A DNA stretch of 64,000 nucleotides from positions 248,001 to 312,000 of the forward strand of contig NW_026251405.1 in assembly GCF_025118155.1 (NCBI RefSeq), read 5' to 3'. The notes under the pieces were generated by a model, which saw only the letters and a list, made by a program, of their open reading frames with translations, was not told the DNA's origin and ran no database searches. The position numbers and the translations under genes are program-made. Numbering within the stretch: position 1 is the stretch's first letter; the number at the start of each line of letters is the position of its first letter. Positions 23,921-35,041 of this stretch are shown one piece after another. The DNA comes from Cokeromyces recurvatus (Eukaryota; Mucoromycota; Mucoromycetes; Mucorales; Mucoraceae).

Positions 23921-26900
23921 AAAACATATCCTTAAACAAATGAATTTAGAACTTCTAAATCGAGAAAAGTTATTTAATTGGCTATTTGAAAACCGCAAGG
24001 GAGAAAGTCGAATGCAGTTTTTCACTTTGAATTCAGACGACGAATTAAAATTACTTTTCAGATGATTTATTTACCTTTTTCGGATGAAATAAAAAAGGAA
24101 ATTCAGATAAAAAAAGTTAGCTTTAGACGAGTTTCCAACAAGAAATCATTCATACTTTTAAAAATGTAAAGACTGTTGGAAAAAAAAAGATATAGAACTT
24201 ACGCTGTACGAACGTATGAGAGAGTCGTATCAGTCACACGGGGATGGTTCATCAGTGGTTACGTCTTTACGCTTGAATTGGCTGAGACGCTGATTATTAT
24301 TTTTCAAAGCAAAATAAAAACAAGTCCAAGATGTTATGAGTTGCCATAATGTCACGATTTCACACAATATTACAAGTGTTTTGTTGACACTGTAATAGTG
24401 TGTGTACTCTTCGCTTTGATTTTTTGGTCACCACATTCTTGACATTTCTGATCTTGCACTTGTTGCAGATTTAGCTAGTGAGGTGTTCATTAACCATTAC
24501 TACTTCTAACTGCTGTCCACAATACCTCTTCAACGCTTTTGTAATAGTTCTGACCGGTGACAACCTGTTGCCTCGTGAACTAGTATTAAACCACACCATC
24601 TCCCAAAGCAATGATCGTTTTTACTGGCCTTTCTTTATGGTCGGTCGGGGTAGGTGGATAGAATCTGCTTACATTATTAATAACCGGCTTTACACCAGTA
24701 GATGACTTCTGATGATATTTGCTGCTGTTATAGACGAACCTCTTGCAAATCTCATGCACACCTTTTTGTTTCTTCATGTAATATTGGAATTTCAGTTTGA
24801 ACTTCCTATAAAGTTTCTCTTTTGTAAGTGAACAAGTAAACTATTATAGTGTCTAAACACTTACCAATTATTCTTGTTATAATACTTTTTAATATCGTCA
24901 TATAACGTGAGTCTTTTTTTGCATGCTTTAATAAAATCTTTGATATTTGATGTCTTCAATGAGCTCAGGTTTGATATTTTCGAATATTCAGCCATGTGTT
25001 GCTTCTGATGCTGATTTCGTATAAACGTTGCATCATTATAACCACATAAATAGTAATATTTACCTAAGCTGCTTGTCCTTTGCCTCCCAGATGTATCTAC
25101 GGCGATGAAGATTGTATTGACACCAAACAGTACAGCCGTTTTTAATATCTTTAAGAAAGTCGGCTGGTTGTTTTTCTACAGAAACTTCTTTTTTTTTTTC
25201 CTTTACCACTTGAGAAAAAAGAAAAGAAATAGAATACCCATCAGTAAGCACGACATTTCTATACATTGATTAATGAATTAAATTAAACCAAACCAATACT
25301 TCTATATTTCAATACAACTGAAGAGTTGACTTACTTGAACTGCTTTCTTCCTTGTGAAAGACTCTCTCGAGGGCGAAATCCCAGATTAGAATAGTCAAAA
25401 AGTTTGTTGTAGAAACCTAATAGATCCGAATCGGTTTTAGTACTTTTTGAGTAATTTTCAATATTAGATTCCTTCACTAGTCGCCAAAAAGCTATAGCAT
25501 CTATTTGGACCGACTTTGTTTCAAATGAATAGATCGGTAATAGAGTGAAAAACCGGTAGCCACGTTTATCCATATATTTTTCAAGTGTGAATGTTACATC
25601 AGCAATTCTTGACTTGACACTTGTGACAAACGTTTCCAGAGCAGGTAAATGAGGCTTGACTTTGGATAATTTCCGCCCAAGGATAAGTGGAACATTTGAA
25701 TTAATGCTTTGCAGAACTTGTTCCTGCAAAGATTTGAAGCTTCTTCTATTGAGTATTGAAGTAAACGTTAGTTCTTTTGACTTCCTATAAATGTAGGACT
25801 TGGAAGCAACGGTGGCTGGTTTTTCTTCCATCATGTACACCTTTTCACTTATTTTTTTACTGAAGGTAAAAAAAGCCATTTAAAGAATTGATGTGATTGA
25901 GAGTACAGATCTTCTGAGTTACAGCTTAATGCTTGATAGCTAGATCATAATGACTCCATCTTTTGTACAATCTCTTCAAAATGTTGATTTTTTTTTCGAC
26001 AAATGGCGGCCATACGGATTTCTGCTTCAGCTTTAGCGAATAGATATAGTTAGCTAGAGATCTTCTTTCGTTAACAGATAAGTCCTTGCAAAAAAAAATG
26101 TAGAGTTTTTATCGGACAAGTATTTTATAAAGAAGTGAATTGTTCTCCTTTCGTGGTTCTCACATACGTGGTTGTGTATGAGTACACAGTATTGTTTGCA
26201 TAAAACGGATAAAATAGAAGAACATCCAATACTCTTGAGGGATCGTAGGATTGTGTCATCAATTTCACATTCATTGCAAAACTCAATAAAGTATTGTTGA
26301 ATATAACTGGGAGACTTTTTGCCTTTACCAGTGATGACGGTAAAGATGGAGTAGACATCATTCTGACTTATAATCAGAACTTCTTCACCCTTCATTAAGA
26401 GCTTCAAAAAAAAAAAAGGTAGATGATAAACAACGATCCTACTCACATCACTTTTGTTGTATGTGCCATGACGAGAGATATTTGATCAATGAGCTTAGCG
26501 TCTCTACAGATGTTTTTCAGGGAGCATTTGATCACAAAGATCTCTCTTTTCTCGTTTGGACTGTGCGTTGGTTCTTTTTGCTTTTTTAGGGGGCATGCAT
26601 TGCTGTTTACTCTTATATGGGTGTTTGAGCCGCATTTACACTGTTTTACTTTATGTTTTACTGTATTCGTTTCTTCCACTGTATTGCTTGCTATTTCCAT
26701 TCTAAAGTTGATCAAGTTACGCTTTTTTTCTATTGTTTTTTTTTTTGTATCTTCTTTGAAATATGAGGTGAATCACTAGAAGAAGAACTTGTACAAGCAA
26801 GTGATATAGAGGTAGTAGAAGCAAATGGCGTAAAAGCACGTGAAGTTGAAACAAACGTCGTCAAAGTAGGTGTATCATGATCCACATCTTTAAAAAAAAA

Positions 26901-27225
26901 AAAAGTACGGCACATACTCTCTTGCTATGTATATTTTTTGATACTTACTCGTTAAAGTCTTCTTTCCTTTTGATATCGTTAAATCGTCAATTGGATTATT
27001 TTCACGCTTTCGCTTCATTATATACTATAGAATCTTGAATGTTGTTGAAGTGTTTGAAGAAGTTTTTTTATTTTATCCGAAAAAGGTAAGCAAATCATCT
27101 GAAAAGTAATTTTAATTCGTCGTCTGAATTCAAAGTAAAGAAAAAAAAGATTCATGTTGTTGTTCTCCTCCTTCTTGAATAACAGCCAATTAAATTCATT
27201 ATTTTTTATTAGGAGTTCTAATTTG

Positions 27226-27226
<1 letters not shown>
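23919..27226. mobile_element. Inverted-repeat DNA element carrying a Fanzor relic
   Basis: The element is about 3.3 kb and sits between two T-tracts on the same strand. The ends read GCAAA... and ...TTTGC. Terminal inverted repeats span about 180 bp per side. The inner block is nearly identical: 24024-24097 pairs with the reverse complement of about 27064-27136 over some 72 bp, with only a few mismatches. The outer block is diverged but shares AGAACT..CTAA and TTTAATTGGCT words. The left end carries about 22 extra bases. The only gene inside is the broken Fanzor on the - strand. No separate transposase was recognised, so the element is probably non-autonomous or has decayed. The element class (Tc/mariner, hAT, MuDR, etc.) cannot be set from the ends seen here. 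Confidence 0.7.
24297..27018 (-). pseudogene. Decayed Fanzor (eukaryotic TnpB-like RNA-guided nuclease) gene
   Basis: Coding stretches run leftwards from an ATG at 27018. Pieces seen are a short basic start, a Cys/His segment (CKCGSNTH..CPLKK, about 26580-26640), and a central part at 25879-25331 (LLPIYSFETKSVQIDAIAFW). Next comes LTDGYSISFLFS (about 25245). A RuvC-I-like IAVDTSGRQ (about 25105-25080) has the usual DPG changed to DTS. Then follow IIALGDG (24600), a RuvC-II-like MVNEHLTS (about 24490), zinc ribbon CNKC...CQQNTC, and RuvC-III-like NRDIMATHNIL (about 24355). Introns are still recognisable, for example the gtaagt donors near 25335 and 24865. Damage includes frame changes near 25140, 24592 and in an A-run near 26745, a TAA at 24473-24471 and a TGA at 24362-24360. 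The motif order is that of Fanzor. Activity is very unlikely. Confidence 0.75.
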
Positions 27227-27268
<42 letters not shown>

Positions 27269-27469
27269 TTTAATCTCATTCATTATTTGAAAAAGACTGT
27301 ATTTATAAAAGTCGTTTGGATTGTTTTAGTTTAAATCGATTCGGTAATAAAAATTTTTTCTTGTATAAAAGCAATTGCAAAGTTATTAAAATTCCACTCT
27401 TTTTTTTTCTTGTTTCTTTTTTTTTTTTTTTTTTTTTTTATATTTTCTTAGTTGGATCAATTTATTAAA

Positions 27470-27997
27470 ATGGCATATCAATTTGGCGGCAGCTGTAAGT
27501 TTTCTTCATTTAATTTTTGTGAAAGGATCTAATCAAATTAATAGTGTTAGCAACACAGAAATTATCAAGTCAAATAAATGTTAATAAACGTAGACTAGAA
27601 GAAGATGATATTGAAGAAGTAATTATTATTATCATTATTAAAAAAAAATACAATTTATATTCATTCTTTAATTTAATAGCATATCGTGACAAAACGTTAC
27701 TTTGATTTAAACACACAATTTTCTCCTAACCAACAAGAGGAGAAGAATTTACCTGCTATTACATATGCTTCACCAGATTATAGACCACTACCACCCACTG
27801 AACCACCTCTTTGGCTTCAACCTATAACTGCTGCTAATTCACCGATATCTACTACAGAAGATGATTCTGAAGAAGATGATTTACTAACACCGTTATATTT
27901 ACAACAAACCAATACTAAATCAAATGTTGATTATTGGAATAGTAATAATAATAATAATAACGATAGTATGCTTGTTGATCAATGGCAACGACAATAA
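27470..27997 (+). CDS. Small hypothetical protein
   Basis: Three exons (27470-27494, 27545-27618, 27680-27997) join in one frame to 138 residues starting MAYQFGGSLLATQKLSS. The first exon is only 25 nt and the introns are 50 and 61 bp, with clean GT..AG ends. That three small exons keep frame and have consistent phases is the main evidence for a real gene. The protein has a basic KRRLEEDD segment, a Pro-rich SPDYRPLPPTEPPLW motif and an acidic, Asn-rich tail ending in WQRQ. No domain is recognised. It lies between the two transposable elements, with a T-rich leader of about 30 bases close to the start. Confidence 0.65.
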
Positions 27998-28629
27998 TTT
28001 CCCCAGAAAAAAAAAATTCTACCCCTTATTTTTTTTGTATATATATGAAAAAAAAATGCTTTTCCTTCTCCTCCACAATAATATATATATATGTATATGC
28101 ATATGCACAACACACACATGTATGTAAATATGAATATATTCTTACGTATACATATAATTATAAATTTCCTTTTTCACTTCGATAATGTGCATACACATAA
28201 AAATAAATAAAAATTTACACACACCTGTTTTGATTTTTCCTGTTGAAGCCTTGTTGTTGTACACACCCTTCTCCGGACGCATGATAAAAATAATAGCCGG
28301 ACCACCAATTTGTTTGATATAATGCATGAATATAAGTGGCTTTGAATCTAATTATTTCACTTTTACATTTTTTTTTCTACTACAGAAGCCCTTATCCCCC
28401 CCCTTCTCCTCCTTTTTTTTTCATATTGTTACTACTACGAATCCATTTAATTCAGAAGAAAAACATGTCATGTTTCATGATTCTATTTAACATCACTACT
28501 CCTATTACTACAAAAAAAAAAAAAAAAAAACCATCCCTGTATTTATTTATATTTTTTTTTTAATTAATTTTTTTTTTAAAAAAAAAAGGTTAATAATTTC
28601 ATTATTTCTTAATTAATAAAATATCTGCA
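27998..28629. other. Intergenic, possible coding relic
   Basis: A/T-rich 3' flank of the small gene, then a more mixed segment at about 28230-28330. The mixed segment is open in two frames on the - strand (a 32-codon ATG frame from 28327 that ends at a possible GT donor near 28231). No complete gene can be built around it. The rest holds C-, T- and A-runs up to the fold-back element. Confidence 0.35.
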
Positions 28630-28631
28630 TA

Positions 28632-29110
28632 CAGTCGTTCCAACGCCAGAGGACGGGGGGGTTTTTATTATTTATTTCTTCTAAAAAGCAGTTTTTACGC
28701 TTGGTGAAGTAACATTTTATAATGGCTCACCACATAAGCACTTTGTAAAGCAATTTAGCAGAGTGCTGAGCAAGTGCTTGCTGATCTTTAGGAGGAACAA
28801 AGTTACAAGCTTCAGTAATTCGAGTAGCCAAATCCTCAGTAGCTTCAAATGAGCTACACTTAATCTTATTTTTGACAATTACTCAAAATTCTCCTATTTG
28901 GAGAGGAGGAGGTTAAGCTCAGGGAGAATAAGGAGGGAGGGAGGGAGGGAGAGAGAGAGGGAGGTAGACACTTTTGTACCGCTCTCCTTTGCAACTACCA
29001 TCCTCGTCAATTTGATTGGATGTATGGATAGGTGCATTATTTATTACGATGTAGTAGCCCTTTAACTTCAGGAAAACAATCCATTTCATTCATGGGGAGT
29101 TTTTTTTTTC
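28632..29110 (+). repeat. Left arm of fold-back element
   Basis: Near-perfect inverted partner of 30060-30536. It contains a GGGA-rich purine run (28930-28965) and, on the - strand, the same transposase-like C-terminal frame as the right arm. It ends inside a T-run. Confidence 0.85.
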
Positions 29111-29723
29111 AAGAAACCTCAAATAATGACCAATAATAGTACCTTTTGAAGCTAGCTTCTTGTTGTTATGATTGTAGTTGTCTTTATAACTAAGTTAATA
29201 GAAATAAACCATCATTTATTTACAGAATAAAGAGGCTATTCAAATAAAACTAGCATATTGTACTTCATAGCATAGTGTTCATTCTACATTCAGTTTTAAT
29301 AATAGTCATTGTTAGTATATTCGAACACTAATAATAATTATATACATAATTCGAACAGGATTATGACTAGTGTATTCAATTACATAATCATCTATGAGCC
29401 ATACATATCATATATCCATTGATAATGTTGAATATTGTTATGTAATAAGATCTTATACAATGATAACTCATAAATAATTGGTATTGTTGCAGCTGAACAT
29501 TTTTACTGAGAATTAATATTAACGCGTTGCTTACCCCAGAAATAAAAATTAGGTATATTATTCGTAACAGCGACAACTCAGGGAGAAAAAAGAATAAAGA
29601 TATATCTTATTGATTGTAGAATTGTTCGGAGACAATATGTACACTGACAGCATTTACACATAATGCTTTATTATAACAGTATTCACTTATCCAAATCATA
29701 CTTCTATTAATATCACTTACCTT

Positions 29724-29767
<44 letters not shown>

Positions 29768-29956
29768 TAAATAGCCCTCATCATTTTTCCATATTATTTT
29801 TCTAGGTACAAATTTTGTATTATTTTTCTTTCAGTAAACTATACAAAGTTTTTACAGACTTGTCTTTTCTGTTTTCTCTTTCCTTATCTTTTGCACATAA
29901 AACAGTCCATTTTTTTCTTTAAAACATCACAGGTTATCTTGGTATCATTAACAACA

Positions 29957-30082
29957 ATGACTACTATTAGCAGAGAGCGTGCAATATGCATGTTCTACCA
30001 TAAAGATTATGACAAGACTAAAGCCATTGAACTACTCGATGCTATTGAAAAAAAAAAAAAAAAAAAAAACTCCCATGAATGA
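29957..30082 (+). pseudogene. Transposase N-terminal fragment (helix-turn-helix-like)
   Basis: A short frame starting MTTISRERAICMFYHKDYDK runs for about 30 residues before an A-run of 21 bases ends meaningful sequence. The beginning resembles the first helix of helix-turn-helix domains in Tc1-type transposases (a Ser-Arg-Glu start, then a bulky hydrophobic helix). It lies in the loop next to the right arm and reads towards the C-terminal fragment in that arm. This fits one internally deleted transposase gene. Assignment is tentative. Confidence 0.4.
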
Positions 30083-30536
30083 AATGGATTGTTTTCCTGA
30101 AGTTAAAGGGCTACTACATCGTAATAAATAATGCACCTATCCATACATCCAATCAAATTGACGAGGATGGTAGTTGCAAAGGAGAGCGGTACAAAAGTGT
30201 CTACCTCCCTCTCTCTCTCCCTCCCTCCCTCCCTCCTTATTCTCCCTGAGCTTAACCTCCTCCTCTCCAAATAGGAGAATTTTGAGTAATTGTCAAAAAT
30301 AAGATTAAGTGTAGCTCATTTGAAGCTACTGAGGATTTGGCTACTCGAATTACTGAAGCTTGTAACTTTGTTCCTCCTAAAGATCAGCAAGCACTTGCTC
30401 AGCACTCTGCTAAATTGCTTTACAAAGTGCTTATGTGGTGAGCCATTATAAAATGTTACTTCACCAAGCGTAAAAACTGCTTTTTAGAAGAAATAAATAA
30501 TAAAAACCCCCCCGTCCTTTGGCGTTGGAACGACTG
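30060..30536 (-). repeat. Right arm of fold-back element
   Basis: Near-perfect inverted partner of 28632-29110. It starts inside an A-run (about 30049-30069) and ends at CGACTG followed by TA. Confidence 0.85.
30286..30441 (+). pseudogene. Transposase C-terminal fragment in right arm
   Basis: An open frame of about 50 residues ends at TGA 30439-30441 and contains EDLATRITEACNFVPPKDQQ, then ALAQHSAKLLYKVL. The pattern (TxRIxEAC.xVP...D......HS......) is that seen at the C-terminus of fungal Tc1-type DDE transposases. An inverted, essentially identical copy lies in the left arm (about 28725-28880, - strand). The catalytic DDE region is missing. Confidence 0.5.
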
Positions 30537-30540
30537 TATA

Positions 30541-30786
30541 TAATCTTCAAGTTCTTCTTCTCCTTCAACGAGTATAAACCATTATCCGACCTATTCCATA
30601 TAAAAAAAAATCGGGATTTATAACCGAAAAAAAAAAAAGAAAAAAAGTAACTATTATAGAAGATGTCATTATGTTTATAAATAAATGTAATACTACTACA
30701 TGTAATTCTTGATTGAAAAAAAAAAATCAACAAGTGTTACCACTAATATTATGAGTAGTTTAGTCACACTAGTCTTTTTTTTTGAT

Positions 30787-30847
<61 letters not shown>

Positions 30848-30907
30848 TATATGATTTATTAAATCTCAGTAAAAAGGAAATAATAATAGAATTAACATGA
30901 TAATTTA
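30541..30907. other. Intergenic with 52-base T-tract
   Basis: A/T-rich 3' flank of the cyclin gene. It contains the longest homopolymer of the window (T-run at about 30793-30844). No gene was seen. Confidence 0.5.
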
Positions 30908-31988
30908 TTAATTAGTAGTAGTGGTAGTAGTTATTGGTGTGGGTAAAATATCATCGTCATCAAATTTTTGTGCCCAGTGGATCAGCTTTAAGGTATCTGT
31001 TAATGAAAGATCATAATTTAAAAAATGTAAAAATTCGAGTTCCATACGTAATATTTGAAATTGTCTTTCTTGTGTAGTTTTTGATTCTTTTTGATTTGAA
31101 GACTGGAAATAATGATATTTAAATGGATCAGATTGAGAGAATGATTTTGGTGATGTAGGTGGTGAAGGAGGTAAGTGATTTGTAGTAGGTGGTATGATGG
31201 GAGGTAATTGTGTTGTAAGGGTATCTTTGATAGTTGATCTTTCTGCTGATATTAAAGTAGTAGTAGAAGTAGTAGGAGTAGAAGTAGTAGTAGTGTCGAT
31301 AATAGATCGAAGATTAACATGCATGTATTTAGCAGCCATCATATAAGCAACTAACACAAGTCTCTGTCCACATCCTGCTGTACCTTTGATATGATGATAT
31401 CTTTGTTTTAATCTTTCAATATATCCAATTGCAATTAATAAAGTGATACTAGGTGAGACAGATTGAGTTGGTATATTATTTCGACAAAATTGTCGTAGTG
31501 CTTCATCAAATGGCATATCAGGACATAATAAAGTAGAATTTAAAAGATTATTAATCAATTTAACTAATCCGTCAATTGCTTCTTTGTCAGCCTTTGCTTC
31601 CCATGCTTTCACAACAAATAAAGCAAGTTGTACTATAAATAAATGTATATAAATGTGTATATATAAAGGGAAAGGGAAAGGTTAATTATCCATCATGATT
31701 TATATTAAAAAGAGTTGCATATAGGGTATACTTACAAATACATTCGGAACTTAATCTACGTCTTCCATTCATTTGAATCGCTTGAAGTAATAAACAAGCT
31801 TGACTATGGTTAACACTATAGGCTGCTGCTTTTAATCTATTTTCTCGATCATCTATGATTGGCAATAATTCCTTTTTATTAGCTTTTTTTAAGTTTGTAT
31901 CATAAGGTGATGTGGTTGCAATTTGATATGTGTCAATCCTTCTATTACTGCTTTGACGATAACTATATAAATTAATTTTTGCCTTCAT
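30908..31988 (-). CDS. Cyclin (PHO80/PCL-like)
   Basis: Two exons (31988-31736, 31632-30908) give 325 residues. The cyclin-box core is visible in FCRNNIPTQS..SITLLIAIGYIERL, then the GQRLVLVAYMMAAKYMHVN helix that contacts the kinase. After an inserted Ser/Thr/Pro-rich segment of about 80 residues comes the ILRMELEFLHFLNYDLSLT helix typical of PCL and cyclin-Y type cyclins. Such cyclins activate Pho85/CDK5-type kinases in phosphate signalling and polarity. The exact partner is not readable. The ATG at 31988 is the last before the conserved part; the frame is open 31 codons further upstream but only through Lys/Phe/Tyr runs. The insert inside the cyclin box is a little unusual. Confidence 0.85.
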
Positions 31989-33783
31989 GAATTTGTTAAT
32001 AAAATAGAATAAAATATAAAATGAAAAATAAATAATAATTTGATTTTTTTTTTTTTTTTTTTTTTTTACATATATATACATGTTACAATATCAGCGTAAA
32101 TAAACATCCGTTTTTTTTTTCTTTCTTTCTTTTTTTGCATAAACTGGGATTTTCAGTTCTTTTTTTTTTTTTATCCAGCTAACCAATGTTTGTTCGATTT
32201 ACTCGAATGAATTGTAATTAACCGGTTAAAACGATGAACCGAATAATATATATTTTTTGTCATTGTAATTCTTTCTTTTCCTCATAAGGAAATCCGGATT
32301 CGCCCCTCACGCCATAATACTTTTTTATTTTAACTTGACGATATTCATAACAGTAGTAGCCATGTATAGTAATATAATAAATAGTAATAATATAGAATGA
32401 AACTAAAATAAAAACAAAAAGAAGAAAAGGAAATGGGATTATTACTCTATGAATCAAAGCTGGTTTTTTTTTTAAAAAAAGAAAAGAAAAATTAAGATTC
32501 GGAAAAGTAATCTTGATCTTCTTCGTTTATTATAAATAGTAGCAGAGTAATAATACTTTATAGATTTATACACGGTTTCTTTTTTTCATTGGTGTACAAC
32601 GTCAACATTTTTTGATAAACACATACACACACACACACACAAAAAGGTAGCTTAAATATACAAATATACATATTTGTTAAACCCAGATCAAAAAATAGTG
32701 TGGACAAAGAAAAAAAAAATTATGTATGTATGAATGTATGGAATTCCCGTATGTATAAAGTCTATTTCTTAGAGAGGAAAAAAATAAGGATTTTTGCTTA
32801 CGAAATGAAAATAATAGATTTTTTAACCGAAAAGGATTGTTCTGTTTTTTCCTTTTTCTTTTTTTTTTTTTCTTTTACGGAAAGAAAGAGGAGATTCTCG
32901 TTATACAGTAAAAGTAGAGTACTAATACGAAACTTTGATTTTTTGTCATAAAAAATGATTGTGTTAATGAAAATAATAATAATGAAAATAAAAAAGACTG
33001 ATGTCGATTATGTAACTCTAATAAATAATATAAAAGCTAATACATTGATGGCTGATAGTTATTCTCTTTTATACTACAACAAGTAGCTAAAATAGAATGG
33101 TGCAAATAATAATAATAGTCAGAAACGAGGCTTATTCTTCTCAATCTTTTTTTTTTTTTTTTTTTTTCTGTCTATTTTGATTTCAAACTGCGCAAAAGGG
33201 CTTTAATCATAATAATAATAAAATAAGGGGCAATAGTAAGACTATCTGGACAACAAACAATGAATTCTATACTATTTTCTTTTATAATAAAGAAGAAAAG
33301 AAAGTCATACTTTGTACATAATGATGCTTTTAATTAAACACGTTATCATCAATAACTGCTACTTACTTTATATAATAAACAAAAGAAAAAAGATCATTGA
33401 ATCACTATGATTGGTGGAAATTACCAAAAAAAAATGGCAAAAATATATACCCAGCCACTTTCTATTTAGTAAGACATTTTATTATACGTTACAATAGTGC
33501 GTATGTCTCAGATTGATTACTGATTTAATACTGAATACATAATAAGTGCTCCTTTTTTTTTGTGTGTGAAAGTTTACAACACCATATTATTATTATTATT
33601 AGACATACTACAGAGACATGGAGGATTTCATTCCGTTTTGTTTCTAATATTCATTCCTACTTGTTCTTTCTCCATTCTAAGGAAACATAAATGTATATGC
33701 ATGCATGCATGCTCAATATAACTTTTGTTAAAAATGAACAAGTAGTAGCACGAAATATTATTTTTTTCTTTTTATTTGTTTAT
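31989..33783. other. 1.8 kb intergenic stretch
   Basis: T-rich 5' flank of the cyclin gene and 3' flank of the oxygenase gene. Contains a (CA)n run at 32622-32640, several 20-base T-runs and a repeated GCAT run near 33700-33712. Short frames here are made of Lys and Phe runs. No gene or RNA was recognised. Confidence 0.45.
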
Positions 33784-35041
33784 TCATGTTTCATATTTTG
33801 AATGGTCTTTTGCAACCCTATTACGATGTTCATAAGTACCGTCTAATCGATTACGTAAAAGTTCACCTGCTGTGATAGGATCTTGGGTGGTTTGATCGAC
33901 ACATGGTGAAGGTAAAGGGGATAAGACGACATTATCATGTGAATGAACAAAATAAGGTATTGAATAACGATCGACGTGATGGTGTTCAGGTAAGAATACG
34001 ACACGATGTTGACTAGATTTGAATAATCCATTTGTCCAAAGTTCCATTTGATCTCCTACATTGATCATAATAGCCTCCTTTATGATAGGCGCTTTAACCC
34101 ATTCTTGATCCTCTTCCCCCCATACCTCTAAACCAGGTACATCCTTTTGAAACAAGAGTGTGATAGATCCATAGTCAGAGTGAGCACCTGCATAGACAAC
34201 AGGCTCTTCGTCTTTATGACGACTAGAAGGATATTTGAGAAAACGAAGAGTATGTGGGCAATGATGATAGGTGTGTTTATTTGAAAAGAAATATGTGCCG
34301 CCTTCTTCTATTGGAATTTCTAATGCGATAGCGAATATTTCCAATATTTGAAGAGCCAATTGATGGCAATTCTAGCAGTAGAATTTTAATATATAACATA
34401 ATTATAGAAGAACTTTTTTTTTTTTGTTTTCATTTACTCTAGAGAATTGTTCCAAAAACTCGATATGATTTTCAAATACTTGTGGCAAAGATTCCATTAA
34501 CTTTATACTAGTAAAATCTCCAACAAAATTAAACCCTCTATTTTTTTTTTATAAGAAATGAATCATTATTATTATTATTAGAAAGAATGATGTATATAAA
34601 GATACATACTCTTTATGATCGCCTTGTTTTTGATGTTGAGGATCTAAACTAATAGTTTATACACGTTAATTAAATTAGAACATGGTCTTTATAGATATAT
34701 GAATATCGATATATTTATATACGTTTCACTATAGAGTTTAAAATAACCATGGTTCTCTTGGTTTATTGAGTATTTCTCTTTTTCTTCCTTGGGCAAATCA
34801 AAGAATTGCTTACTCTATCAAGTTGTTGATTCGTTTAAAATAATACCAGTGTATTATAAAGCATCATTTATATATATATGCATATACATACCAGTTCAAA
34901 TGCTTTATCAATATCATTCTGAGAGAAACCATGATTTATGATATAAAAGAATCCAATAGATTTACATGCATCAAATACTTTCTGTACAATTTCCTTAGAA
35001 TTTGTATTGTAATCAGCAAAGTCAATAATAGGAATCTTCAT
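33784..35041 (-). CDS. 2-oxoglutarate/Fe(II) dioxygenase (isopenicillin-N-synthase-like)
   Basis: Five exons (35041-34892, 34814-34723, 34648-34610, 34537-34438, 34371-33784) give 322 residues. The N-terminal DIOX_N part starts MKIPIIDFADYN and contains GFFYIINHG. The C-terminal double-stranded beta-helix carries the iron ligands: HSD in YAGAHSDYGSITLLFQ and the distal His in SSQHRVVF. The 2-oxoglutarate-binding RYS motif follows in VDRYSIPYF. Members hydroxylate or desaturate small molecules; the substrate cannot be told from sequence. The protein is slightly shorter than plant relatives but has all key residues, so it should be active. The third exon is only 39 nt. Confidence 0.93.

Larger units (their letters stand above)
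28632..30536. mobile_element. Tc1/mariner-like fold-back element with ~475-bp inverted arms
   Basis: The left arm (28632-29110) is the reverse complement of the right arm (about 30060-30536). Reading both arms by eye shows only two differences outside the homopolymer at the inner end: one G/A near the tip and one extra G near 29096. The tips read CAGTCGTTCCAACGCC and each is flanked by TA (28630-28631 and 30537-30538). A TA target duplication plus CAGT tips is the signature of Tc1/mariner elements. The loop of about 950 bp contains A/T-rich sequence and a short transposase-like N-terminal frame. Both arms contain a transposase-like C-terminal frame. No complete transposase is present, so the element must be mobilised in trans if at all. 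The near-identity of the arms suggests recent formation or gene conversion. Confidence 0.82.

Noticed and set aside
24478..24705. Plus-strand frame inside the Fanzor element
   Set aside because: It lies opposite the recognisable Fanzor motifs and has no domain of its own.
28930..28965. GGGA-rich purine run as a possible G-quadruplex or CRISPR-like repeat
   Set aside because: It is a simple GGGA microsatellite within the fold-back arm; there is no spacer structure and runs of three G are few.
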